The notes under the pieces are model-generated. The model was given only the letters and a program-made list of their open reading frames with translations. It had not been told where the DNA came from and did not search any database. A stretch of DNA of 11,270 bases from Acidimicrobiales bacterium. GTDB lineage: Bacteria; Actinomycetota; Acidimicrobiia; Acidimicrobiales; SZUA-35. Shown one piece after another: positions 1-6,331 of the stretch (position 1 is the stretch's first letter; the number at the start of each line of letters is the position of its first letter). Made by a program: the position numbers and the translations under genes. Location of the stretch: the NCBI GenBank assembly GCA_024641625.1, contig JAHECQ010000095.1, positions 1 to 11,270 of the forward strand, given 5' to 3'.

Positions 1-819
1 AAGTCGTCGGGTTCGTGGTTCGACGCCGCCGTCGATCACCCCGCCACGCGGATGGTGTCATTCACCGGATCGACCGAGGTCGGTCGCGGTCTGCTCGCTC
101 GCTCAGCCGACCGCGTGCTGAAGACGGTGATGGAGTTGGGCGGCAACGCACCCTTCATCGTGTTCGACGATGCCGACATCGACGCCGCCGTCGAGGGCGC
201 GATGGTGGCCAAGATGCGCCATTCGGCCGAGACGTGCACCGCGGCCAACCGCTTCTATGCCGAGGCATCGGTGGCCGAGGAGTTCACCGCCAGACTTGCC
301 CTGGCCATGGGGGCGGTGAGGGTCGGCAACGGTCTCGAATCGGGCGTGGCCTGCGGGCCGATGATCAACGCGGCAGCCATCGACACCATCGACTCACTCG
401 TACAGGCGGCAGTCGGCGCAGGAGCCTCGCCGGTGCTCGGCGGCGCCAAAGTCGACGGGCCGGGCTTCTTCTACCAACCGACGGTGCTCGGCAACGTCGA
501 CCCAACCTCGGACATCACCCGCCACGAGATCTTCGGTCCCGTCGCCCCGGTGATCTCGTTCACCGACACCGACGCCATGATCGACCAGGCGAACGACACC
601 GAGATGGGGCTCACCGCCTACGTCTACACCGGGGACCTGGCCCGGGGACTGTCGGTCAGCGAGCGTCTGGAGGCCGGGATGGTCGGTCTCAATCGCGGAG
701 CAGTGTCGGACCCCGCGGCTCCCTTCGGTGGCATGAAGCAATCGGGACTCGGCCGGGAGGGAGCCAGCGAAGGCATCTACGAGTTCACCGAGACGCAGTA
801 CATCGCGGCCGACTGGTAG
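1..819 (+). CDS. gabD: NAD(P)-dependent succinate-semialdehyde dehydrogenase-type aldehyde dehydrogenase, 5'-truncated by window edge
   Basis: The reading frame is open from base 1, so the gene starts outside the window and 272 C-terminal residues are visible, roughly 60 percent of a normal 450-480 aa enzyme. The family oxidises succinate semialdehyde to succinate in the cytoplasm (GABA shunt). Visible motifs, numbered from the first visible residue: the Rossmann segment FTGSTEVGR at 21-29, the general-base glutamate E45 in ELGGNAP, the nucleophilic cysteine C79 in ETCTAANRFY, then EIFGPVAPV, and near the end the SSADH-typical APFGGMKQSGLGREG. The C-terminus aligns by eye with GabD proteins (GLGREG followed by E/Y-rich residues). 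Choice of GabD over another aldehyde dehydrogenase is family knowledge plus that C-terminal signature, and the substrate is not proven. The stop faces the ribH stop across 25 bp, with no clear terminator hairpin between them. Confidence 0.85.
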   Translation, partial: KSSGSWFDAAVDHPATRMVSFTGSTEVGRGLLARSADRVLKTVMELGGNAPFIVFDDADIDAAVEGAMVAKMRHSAETCTAANRFYAEASVAEEFTARLALAMGAVRVGNGLESGVACGPMINAAAIDTIDSLVQAAVGAGASPVLGGAKVDGPGFFYQPTVLGNVDPTSDITRHEIFGPVAPVISFTDTDAMIDQANDTEMGLTAYVYTGDLARGLSVSERLEAGMVGLNRGAVSDPAAPFGGMKQSGLGREGASEGIYEFTETQYIAADW

Positions 820-844
820 CGCTGCTGGTGGTGCGAGGCTCGGC

Positions 845-1330
845 TCAGGGCGTGGGGAACGACGCCACGAGTCGGGCCATCTCGACGGCGACCACGGCTG
901 CTTCCTCGCCGACGTTGTGACCCCCGGGACCTTCGCTGCGAGCCAGCGCCTGGGCTTGATTCTCGACGGTCACGAGACCGAAGGCCATCGGGACGCCGGT
1001 TTCGAGTTGGGCGGTCATGATGCCGGAGGCTGCGCCCTCGGAGACCAATTCGTAATGGGTGGTTTCGCCGCGGATGACGGCGCCGACGCACACAATGGCG
1101 TCGACCCGGCCCGACCGTGCGATGGCTCGAGCCGCCAAAGGGATCTCGAAGCAACCGGGCACGGTGTGTTCGACCAGATCGGTCACCCCGAGATCGCCGA
1201 GACCACGCCGCACACCGTCGGCCAGGCGGCCGACGATCTCGGTGTTCCAGCGAGCACTGACGAGCGCGATGCGCAGGCCTTCACCTGAAAGCCCTTCGAG
1301 AAGGTGAGCGCGATTGTCTCCACTGGCCAT
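845..1330 (-). CDS. ribH: 6,7-dimethyl-8-ribityllumazine synthase
   Basis: This enzyme catalyses the penultimate step of riboflavin synthesis. It condenses 5-amino-6-ribitylaminouracil with 3,4-dihydroxy-2-butanone-4-phosphate, usually as a cytoplasmic pentamer or 60-mer. The 161 aa length is normal. Motifs: SARWN at 25-29 (W28 stacks on the pyrimidine where others have Phe), PGCFEIPLAA at 58-67, GAVIRGETTHYE at 83-94 with the proton-transfer histidine H92 (H88 in Bacillus), F117 in AFGLVTVEN, and phosphate-binding R131. It is the last gene of a five-gene minus-strand block, 60 nt after the Nudix gene. A -10-like TACGGT ends exactly 6 nt before the ATG, with only a weak distant GAAAGG, so an own, possibly leaderless, transcript is likely. 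The other rib genes are not in the window. A lumazine synthase next to a flavin-type oxidoreductase gene is notable but may be chance. Confidence 0.95.
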   Translation of the reverse strand: MASGDNRAHLLEGLSGEGLRIALVSARWNTEIVGRLADGVRRGLGDLGVTDLVEHTVPGCFEIPLAARAIARSGRVDAIVCVGAVIRGETTHYELVSEGAASGIMTAQLETGVPMAFGLVTVENQAQALARSEGPGGHNVGEEAAVVAVEMARLVASFPTP

Positions 1331-1336
1331 CGGCCC

Positions 1337-1342
1337 ACCGTA
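1337..1342 (-). promoter_or_regulatory. -10-like hexamer TACGGT, 6 nt before the ribH ATG
   Basis: On the minus strand the order is TACGGT, then six bases, then ATG. This fits the actinobacterial TAnnnT -10 element placed so that the transcript would begin at or next to the start codon. No convincing -35 is seen. It is one of five such arrangements in the window. Confidence 0.45.
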
Positions 1343-1390
1343 GCCTTTCGCCGGCGACTGGGTCCCGTCGAAGAGCTCGGAGATCGCGGG

Positions 1391-2140
1391 CTATCTCCAG
1401 GCGAAGAGGGGCTGCTCGTACTCGTCCACCCGGACGGCCATTCCATCGAAGGCCACAGCGCGGAATTGGTGCACGACGGCACCGGTGGGCGCGTGCATGA
1501 GATCGCCACCGATGGGGACCTGGATCACCGGGCGCTCGCTCTCGGGAATCGTGACGAAGCGAGGTTCGCGCCGAAGCTCCCGCAAGGAGATGCGATGGAG
1601 CGATGCCACCTCGTCGGGGTTGGCGATCGGTTCCTGCCGGTCGGGACACCAGAAGACGAACGGGGTGATGAGATAGCCCGATCGGGTCGGGTAGTCGTCG
1701 AGTTGGCCGAGCAGATGGGATGACTCCAGCATGAGGCCCACTTCCTCGGAGGTCTCCCGGATGGCTGCCTCGAGTGGGGTCTCACCGGCGTCGATCCGAC
1801 CACCGGGCAAGGCCCACTGGCGGGCATGGGCGGCGAGGTGCGAGCCCCGCCGGGTGAGGAGCACTGCGGCGCCGCCGGCGGTGCCATCGACCCGGCCAGT
1901 GAGATGGTCGAGGCCTTCGATGCCGGGGATACCGCTGAGATCACTGAATCGATCGACGTCGGATTCGTCGGCCCCGTGGTCGATGGCGTTGCTGTCGATG
2001 ACGATGATGGCGACTGCGGCGTGGCGTCGACCATCGAGTGGGTGGCGACGCACGTCGTGACGCGCCAGGTTCGACGACAGGCGCTGACGGAGGGCGTCGT
2101 CGAAGGGAGTGTCCGAGAAGTCGCCGCTCATTGCGCTCAC
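1391..2140 (-). CDS. Nudix hydrolase, CoA-pyrophosphatase (NudL)-like, with a long N-terminal insertion
   Basis: Nudix enzymes cleave X-linked nucleoside diphosphates using a metal bound by the Nudix box. Residue numbers here count from the ATG at 2143. The box is complete at 115-137: GRIDAGE followed by seven residues and RETSEEVGL. It is preceded by LLTRRGSHLAAHARQWALPGG, which resembles the CoA-diphosphatase signature (LLTxR, LxxH, then FPGG), so CoA or CoA esters are possible substrates. That assignment is tentative because the Gln-Val-Phe of NudL is replaced. About 40 acidic, low-complexity residues (52-91) are inserted between the first two strands. The upstream SDR stop overlaps this start. 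A GTG at 2140 gives the classic GTGA 4-nt overlap and is chosen here; ATG at 2143 (7-nt overlap) and ATG at 2131 are alternatives. Translational coupling with the SDR is likely. Confidence 0.85.
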   Translation of the reverse strand: MSAMSGDFSDTPFDDALRQRLSSNLARHDVRRHPLDGRRHAAVAIIVIDSNAIDHGADESDVDRFSDLSGIPGIEGLDHLTGRVDGTAGGAAVLLTRRGSHLAAHARQWALPGGRIDAGETPLEAAIRETSEEVGLMLESSHLLGQLDDYPTRSGYLITPFVFWCPDRQEPIANPDEVASLHRISLRELRREPRFVTIPESERPVIQVPIGGDLMHAPTGAVVHQFRAVAFDGMAVRVDEYEQPLFAWR

Positions 2141-2859
2141 CATGGGTGCTCGGTTCCGTCCCAGCGAAGGAACCGGCCGGAGTCGGCCAAGGTGAGTTGG
2201 TCGACGACGTCGATGATCGAGGTCGCCGACTCGACGCTGCTGAGCGGTGCGGCGTCGCCACCCATGTCGGTGCGGACCCAGCCGGGGTGCATCGCCACCA
2301 CCGTGATGGCCTCGTCCTTCAACGCCGCTGCGGTCTTGACCGTGACCATGTTGAGGGCCGCCTTGGAGACGCAGTAAGCCGTGTCGTTGCCCGACGTGGC
2401 TGCGACCTCCATGGATCCGAGTTGAGAGCTGATGTTGAGCACGGTCGCTCGATCTCCCGCCCGTAGCAGCGGCAGGGCTTCACGGGTGACGAGCATCGGT
2501 CCGGTGGCGTTCACCCGGGTGACTGCGGTGAAGGTGTCGCCATCGAGATCGAACGGTCCCCGTGCGGCCGGGGCCGCTCCCACCGCCCTCGCGTCGATAC
2601 CGGCACAGTTGATGAGGAGATCGAGCCCATCGGTCCGGTCGGCCAACTTCGACATCGCGGCCACGATCTGTGGTTCCTCGGCCAGGTCCATGGTGAGGAT
2701 CCCCTCCGGGGCCAACGCAGCGAGCGCTGCGGGCTGCGGACTGCGGGCGGTGCCCCAGACGCGGTCGCCTCGTTCGATGAGGATCCGGGCCAGCTCGAGA
2801 CCAAGACCGCGGTTGGCTCCGGTGATGAGGACACGTTGGGAGGCAGGACGATTGGTCAT
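2137..2859 (-). CDS. Short-chain dehydrogenase/reductase (SDR), carbonyl-reductase/C-factor-like
   Basis: This is a cytoplasmic NAD(P)(H)-dependent oxidoreductase of 240 aa, normal for a classical SDR. The Rossmann glycine motif is TGANRGLG at 13-20, and R39 after the second strand (TARS) is compatible with NADP preference. It is followed by NCAG at 84-87, structural N117, the catalytic serine in NISSQLGS (S144/S145) and YCVSK with Y162 and K166. After the active site comes HPGWVRTDMGG, a segment typical of the C-factor/sniffer carbonyl-reductase-like group. The substrate cannot be told from sequence. The start lies 9 nt after the stop of the DinB-like gene and the end overlaps the Nudix start, so it is the middle of a tight operon. 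The C-terminal WDGTEHPW is normal for the group. Confidence 0.9.
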   Translation of the reverse strand: MTNRPASQRVLITGANRGLGLELARILIERGDRVWGTARSPQPAALAALAPEGILTMDLAEEPQIVAAMSKLADRTDGLDLLINCAGIDARAVGAAPAARGPFDLDGDTFTAVTRVNATGPMLVTREALPLLRAGDRATVLNISSQLGSMEVAATSGNDTAYCVSKAALNMVTVKTAAALKDEAITVVAMHPGWVRTDMGGDAAPLSSVESATSIIDVVDQLTLADSGRFLRWDGTEHPW

Positions 2860-2868
2860 TGTCGGACT

Positions 2869-3633
2869 CTACTGTTTCCCCGAATGACTGTTCCCCGAAT
2901 GACTGTTCTCCGAGCCGGGCAGACGCTTCATCGTCGGACCATTGGCGTCGGTGTCGCCCCAGTACTCGGGGAGCCGCAGGTAGCCGACGCGAGGTAGCTC
3001 CCCCGACAAACTCAGGTGTTGGTGCATCTTCAACCGTTGGATCGTCCGGATGTGCGCGAGCTGCTCGTAGAAGACCATCCAGAGTGAACCTTCGAGGGTG
3101 TAACGGAGATGGCCCGACCGATCCGGGTCGACACCTGCGCCCCGGGGGAGCGTGGTGATGACGTATTGCCAGAAGTAGTTCCCTCTGATGCTGGTCTCGT
3201 CAGCTCTGAGTTCGTCGATCGAGCGGTCGGCCACGACCCGCTCGAGCCAGCCGATGCCGATCGACAGCTTGTCGATCAGGTCGGGGATCTCCCAGTAGAG
3301 GTCCTCATCGAGCACGCGGTCGTACTTCATGGCCGGGCCGAGGTGATGGTGTTCCCACACGATCGGCTGGGGCTCGTTGCCCTCGGGCCACAAGAGGTGC
3401 GCACAGCGCCGATGGGTGAAGACCAGCGCGTCCCAGGCAATGTGGGAGACCTGACGCCTGATCGACCACCACATCCATTCCTTGTCCGGGCTGCGGTCGT
3501 CGAGATCGAGTTGCGCTGTGGTCAGCCCGGCAACCTCGGCCTCCAGCCATCCGAGGAGTCGTCGATACGGCGGCATGGCTCCGATCGTCGGATCGGCGGG
3601 CATTTCGACGATGTCGTCGTCGACGAGGGCCAT
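2869..3633 (-). CDS. DinB-like four-helix-bundle protein, putative metal-dependent enzyme
   Basis: I recognise this only at fold level. The 254 aa protein has a helix-rich, tryptophan-rich sequence with RQVSHIAWDALVF (H64) in the second helix region and FYEQLAHIRTIQRLK (H194) in a late helix. This is the usual placement of metal-binding histidines in the DinB/YfiT superfamily, which includes bacillithiol- and mycothiol-dependent transferases. The canonical second histidine of the last helix is not evident (Q199 sits near where it is expected), so the metal site may differ or the assignment may be wrong. The tail ends in NSHSG repeats from a 15-bp tandem repeat and stops at a TAG created by an extra base. 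It starts 16 nt after the LLM oxidoreductase stop, is followed by the SDR after 9 nt, and clearly belongs to that operon. Function unknown. Confidence 0.7.
   Translation of the reverse strand: MALVDDDIVEMPADPTIGAMPPYRRLLGWLEAEVAGLTTAQLDLDDRSPDKEWMWWSIRRQVSHIAWDALVFTHRRCAHLLWPEGNEPQPIVWEHHHLGPAMKYDRVLDEDLYWEIPDLIDKLSIGIGWLERVVADRSIDELRADETSIRGNYFWQYVITTLPRGAGVDPDRSGHLRYTLEGSLWMVFYEQLAHIRTIQRLKMHQHLSLSGELPRVGYLRLPEYWGDTDANGPTMKRLPGSENSHSGNSHSGKQ
2871..2916. repeat. 15-bp tandem repeat, three copies, at the 3' end of the DinB-like gene
   Basis: Copies are 2871-2886 (16 bp, one extra T in a TTT run at 2875-2877), 2887-2901 (ACTGTTCCCCGAATG) and 2902-2916 (degenerate at its end). Read on the coding strand they encode NSHSG repeats. 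The first copy contains the stop codon of the gene. Confidence 0.9.
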
Positions 3634-3649
3634 GGCTGGGGGATCCCGA

Positions 3650-4660
3650 TCAGCCGAGTTCGGCGCGGACTCGGGGCAGCACCTCGGCGGCCATGCGCTC
3701 GAGGTTGGTGTTCATGAACTCGGGGTCGACCCCCGGCGGCAAGCCCGAGGAGGCGATGTCGGTGACCCCGTACCGGCGGGCGAAGCCGACGATCTCGCTC
3801 ACGACCTCGTCTGCTGTGCCCATGAACGCGGTCTGGGGGATGCCACCGGGCTCACGCCAGCCGTAGTCGTCGGGAGTCTCGGCCATGAACTTCGTGTACA
3901 CGCCCATGCGGAAGCGTTCGGCGTTGCGGATCATCGGCCAGTCGCGCTCGTGATCGTCGCTGACGAAGAACGATCGGATGAGACCGACCCGGTACTCGCC
4001 GGGGTCTCGACCGGTGGCCGAAACAGCAGCCCGCCAAGGTTCGAGCACCTCATGTGGCTTGCCCTGGGGAAGGAGATTGGTGCCGAAGCGTGCCGCCCGA
4101 TTGGCGCCGGCCTCGCTCATGGCGGCAATCCACAGCGGCGGACCGCCTGGTTGCACCGGTTTGGGGTGCACGTCGACGTTGTCGAGTCGGTAGCGCTTGC
4201 CGTGATAGCTGAAGGGTCCGTCGGCCCAGGCGAGACGCAGGATGTCGATGGCTTCCTCGGTCATCGACACCCGGTTCTTCAACGGGACGCCGAACGCCTT
4301 GAATTCCTCCGGGACATACCCCATGCCGATACCGAACTCGATACGTCCATTGCTGAGATGATCGAGCACCGCAAGCTCTTCTGCCAGGCGTATCGGGTGA
4401 TACAGGGGCAGAAGCGCGATGTCGTTCGATATGCGCAAGCGAGTGGTTCGCGCCGCGATGGCCCCGGCCAAGGGCTGGAACGCAGGGAGGTAGCCGTCCT
4501 CGAGGAAGTGATGTTCGGTGAACCAGACGTGGTCGTACCCGAGCCCGTCGGCCAGCACCGACTGATCGAGGATCGCTGCGTACACGTCGGTCATGGTGAG
4601 TGTGCTGTCGGGCGTGCGCCGGCAGTCGTACATCACGCCGAAACGGAAATGGGGTGCCAT
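3650..4660 (-). CDS. LLM-class (bacterial luciferase-like) flavin-dependent oxidoreductase
   Basis: This 336 aa TIM-barrel oxidoreductase is of the bacterial luciferase/alkanal monooxygenase family. Members use FMNH2 or F420 to oxidise or reduce a wide range of organic substrates in the cytoplasm. Visible family features: FGVMYDCR on strand 1 (7-14), GLGYDHVWFTEHHF at 39-52 (strand-helix segment lining the flavin pocket), TTRLRISNDIALLPLYHP at 72-89, LSNGRIEFGIGMGY at 102-115, and PPLWIAAMS with the following R-rich helix in the second half. The late KPHEVLEPWR and the C-terminal EFMNTNLERM fit monooxygenases acting on long chains, but the substrate is unknown. It is the first gene of a five-gene block. 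A GAGG lies 8 nt before the ATG on the coding strand, giving a fair ribosome binding site, unlike most other genes here. The divergent DUF2510 gene begins 136 bp away. Confidence 0.9.
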   Translation of the reverse strand: MAPHFRFGVMYDCRRTPDSTLTMTDVYAAILDQSVLADGLGYDHVWFTEHHFLEDGYLPAFQPLAGAIAARTTRLRISNDIALLPLYHPIRLAEELAVLDHLSNGRIEFGIGMGYVPEEFKAFGVPLKNRVSMTEEAIDILRLAWADGPFSYHGKRYRLDNVDVHPKPVQPGGPPLWIAAMSEAGANRAARFGTNLLPQGKPHEVLEPWRAAVSATGRDPGEYRVGLIRSFFVSDDHERDWPMIRNAERFRMGVYTKFMAETPDDYGWREPGGIPQTAFMGTADEVVSEIVGFARRYGVTDIASSGLPPGVDPEFMNTNLERMAAEVLPRVRAELG

Positions 4661-4740
4661 GGCCCAGACCTCACCACGGACCAGGGGCGCGACGCCAGTC
4701 GGGGGTCGGAGAATGGCATCGACCGAGCGGGAGCATCACC

Positions 4741-4783
4741 CGAGAGGTCCGAGAGGTTCGAGAGGTCCGAGAGGTTCGAGAGG
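4741..4783. repeat. 9-bp tandem repeat (18-bp higher order) upstream of the DUF2510 gene
   Basis: Four full copies and one partial copy of CGAGAGGTY run from 4741 to 4783. The last base alternates C, T, C, T, which gives an 18-bp super-period. The array ends one base before a -10-like AATACT and so occupies the region where a -35 or an operator would lie. Every unit contains GAGAGG, an anti-SD-like purine run on the plus strand. If translation began upstream, the array would encode RGPRGS repeats. Confidence 0.9.
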
Positions 4784-4784
4784 C

Positions 4785-4790
4785 AATACT
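4785..4790 (+). promoter_or_regulatory. -10-like hexamer AATACT, 6 nt before the ATG at 4797
   Basis: AATACT (four of six matches to TATAAT) is followed by GAGGCA and then ATG. The GAGG is only 2 nt from the ATG, too close for a normal Shine-Dalgarno, so a leaderless transcript is the simplest reading. The 9-bp repeat array lies directly upstream. Confidence 0.45.
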
Positions 4791-4796
4791 GAGGCA

Positions 4797-5663
4797 ATGT
4801 CCCTCCCGCCCCAGTCGTCGCCTCCCCCCGGGTGGTACCCCGATCCTCACCAACCCGATCAGCTGCGTTGGTGGGACGGTGTCGTGTGGACCGACAGCGT
4901 GAACCCGCTTCTCCGCACTTCGGTGCCCGCCGAGGCAGCGTCGATCCCGACCGGGTGGAGCGGGCCGTCGGGCCACGAGCCCCCGGGCCACGAGCCCCCG
5001 AGCCACGAGCCCCCGAGCCCCCGAGCATCGGGTCATGGAACATCGAACGCGGCGCCCCGTCGGACCAAGCCGCTGGCGGTGGTGCTCGTCGTCATCGCCG
5101 TCGCTGGAGCGCTCACCCTGTTGGCCTTCCTGGCGGGTCGAGCCGAGGGCGATGACTCCGCCACGGGCATCGAGGTGGTGGTGACCGGTCAACCGTTGCC
5201 GCGCTTCGCCGAGGGCTTCGATCCGGCGGTGGGCATGCAGGCCCCCGGGCTTGCCGGCTTCTCGCTGAGGGGCGAGCCGCTGACCATCACCGCCGACGGT
5301 CGGGCGAAGGCCATCTATTTCCTGGCTCATTGGTGCCCGCACTGCCAAGTCGAGTTGCCGAAGCTCGTGGATCTGGTCGATGCGGGTCTGGTGCCCGATG
5401 ACCTCGACGTCTATCTCGTGTCGACGGCCGTGGACCCGACCAGGGGCAACTACCCGCCGAGCGATTGGTTTGCCGCCGAAGGTTGGGATGAACCCGTACT
5501 CGACGACTCGACGTCGGCAGCCGCGTTTCGCGCCTTCGGAGGCAGCGGCTTCCCCTTCGGCGTCTACGTCGATGCCGACAACACGATTGTGACCCGCACC
5601 GCCGGTGAGATGCCCCCGGAGGCCATCGCACACCTGTGGTCGGTCACGACCTCGAGCAGCTGA
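4797..5663 (+). CDS. DUF2510 membrane-anchored protein with an extracytoplasmic thioredoxin-like CPHC domain
   Basis: The 288 aa protein has four parts. Residues 11-33 form a DUF2510 domain (PGWYPDP, LRWWDG, WT). A Pro/Gly/His linker includes three GHEPP-type repeats at 59-73. A single membrane span covers about 93-113, preceded by RRTK, which predicts an inside N-terminus. The outside domain has a thioredoxin/TlpA fold with CPHC at 180-183 (after IYFLAHW) and the probable cis-proline P253 in GFPFGVYVD. Such proteins act in thiol-disulfide exchange of secreted proteins or cytochrome maturation; the partner is unknown. The chosen ATG puts DUF2510 at the normal distance from the N-terminus. An in-frame ATG at 4713 would add 28 basic residues read through the 9-bp repeat. 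The gene ends back-to-back with the phosphoesterase. Confidence 0.85.
   Translation: MSLPPQSSPPPGWYPDPHQPDQLRWWDGVVWTDSVNPLLRTSVPAEAASIPTGWSGPSGHEPPGHEPPSHEPPSPRASGHGTSNAAPRRTKPLAVVLVVIAVAGALTLLAFLAGRAEGDDSATGIEVVVTGQPLPRFAEGFDPAVGMQAPGLAGFSLRGEPLTITADGRAKAIYFLAHWCPHCQVELPKLVDLVDAGLVPDDLDVYLVSTAVDPTRGNYPPSDWFAAEGWDEPVLDDSTSAAAFRAFGGSGFPFGVYVDADNTIVTRTAGEMPPEAIAHLWSVTTSSS
4971..5015. repeat. 15-bp tandem repeat, three copies, encoding the GHEPP linker
   Basis: The copies are 4971-4985 and 4986-5000 (identical, GGCCACGAGCCCCCG) and 5001-5015 (one change, G to A at the first base, giving Ser). The period of 15 keeps frame and lengthens the linker between the DUF2510 domain and the membrane span. 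Confidence 0.9.
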
Positions 5664-6251
5664 TCACCACGGACGCCCCCAGGTGTTCCAATCGAAGACT
5701 TCGATCCCGCGGTCGTTCAGCTTCCAGATACTGGCTTCGACCTGACCTTGGTGGATGTCGAGGAAGCCGATGGTGCCGAACTGCACGTTCAGGTTGTGCG
5801 GATAGGTGGGAGAGCCGGGGTTCACACAGAGCATGCCGTCGATCTCGGCGATGTGTTCGACGTGGGTGTCGCCGTGCACGATGACGTCGGGATTGCGCGG
5901 ACGATCGGGGAACAACCGGTCGAGCGTGCGCAAGACGGTGAAGTTCGGTGGCATCTCGGGAATGGGCATGGCGTGGGTCAACGCGATGAGCACGCCCTCG
6001 AACTCGATCATCCAGTTCTCCAGCAGTGCGGGGTGATCGGGTTGCAGCGGCCGACCCGACGAGCCGTCGTCGCCATTTCCCCTGGCACCCCACACCGGGG
6101 CTCGCTTGGACAGCTCCTCGATGACGTGGAGGTCATAGATGTCGCCCGCGTGGAGAATGCCGTCGCAGTCGTGGAACTGGTCGTAGACGTGCGGCCAGAG
6201 GGCCGGCATGGCTTCGGGAATGTGGGTGTCGGAGATCAGACCGAGTCGCAT
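5664..6251 (-). CDS. YfcE/MJ0936-like metallophosphoesterase
   Basis: This is a 195 aa calcineurin-like phosphoesterase of the small YfcE/MJ0936/VPS29 group, whose members hydrolyse phosphodiesters with two metals. Metal-ligand motifs in order: D8 and H10 in ISDTH, D37 in HAGDIYD, N59 in ARGNGDD, H93 in ALTHAM, and the last motif at 126-130 reading HGDTH where the family has GHTH. H130 is kept and the first histidine is replaced by D128. NPGSPT at 144-149 is the family hallmark. The ATG at 6251 puts strand 1 (MRLGLISDTH) at the N-terminus; an earlier in-frame ATG would add only 10 atypical residues. There is no Shine-Dalgarno, but a TAGGTT ends 8 nt before the ATG. It is divergent from the SDR at 6332 and convergent with the DUF2510 gene. 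The substrate is unknown. Confidence 0.88.
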   Translation of the reverse strand: MRLGLISDTHIPEAMPALWPHVYDQFHDCDGILHAGDIYDLHVIEELSKRAPVWGARGNGDDGSSGRPLQPDHPALLENWMIEFEGVLIALTHAMPIPEMPPNFTVLRTLDRLFPDRPRNPDVIVHGDTHVEHIAEIDGMLCVNPGSPTYPHNLNVQFGTIGFLDIHQGQVEASIWKLNDRGIEVFDWNTWGRPW

Positions 6252-6259
6252 CGGATGCG

Positions 6260-6265
6260 AACCTA
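6260..6265 (-). promoter_or_regulatory. -10-like hexamer TAGGTT, 8 nt before the phosphoesterase ATG
   Basis: On the minus strand TAGGTT (TAnnnT) is followed by eight bases and the ATG at 6251. The 80-bp gap to the divergent SDR gene holds both genes' promoter-like elements and nothing else that I can recognise. Confidence 0.4.
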
Positions 6266-6319
6266 GCACCGCGACCCACATCGGCGGTCGGCTGGGCCTC
6301 CTCGACCGTGCGTCGCTGG

Positions 6320-6325
6320 CATGAT
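6320..6325 (+). promoter_or_regulatory. -10-like hexamer CATGAT, 6 nt before the SDR ATG
   Basis: CATGAT (five of six identical to TATGAT) is followed by GGTCCG and the ATG at 6332, with no Shine-Dalgarno. The spacing equals that of the ribH, DUF2510 and aroQ elements. Confidence 0.4.
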
Positions 6326-6331
6326 GGTCCG

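Noticed and set aside
820..844. Possible terminator between the aldehyde dehydrogenase and ribH stops
   Set aside because: The gap is 25 bp with no inverted repeat of useful length and no T-tract.
15..920. 301-codon plus-strand open frame, very Arg-rich
   Set aside because: It is the +2 shadow of the aldehyde dehydrogenase frame. The composition is typical of out-of-frame GC-rich DNA and it runs past the true stop into ribH antisense.
3482..4792. 436-codon plus-strand open frame opposite the LLM oxidoreductase
   Set aside because: It is antisense to a clear LLM gene and has no family motif. Long antisense openings are expected at this GC content.
4593..4796. Upstream in-frame extension of the DUF2510 gene, including the RGPRGS repeat
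   Set aside because: DUF2510 normally sits at the N-terminus, and ATG 4797 has a well-placed -10-like element. The extension overlaps the 5' end of the divergent LLM gene. ATG 4713 stays a minor alternative.
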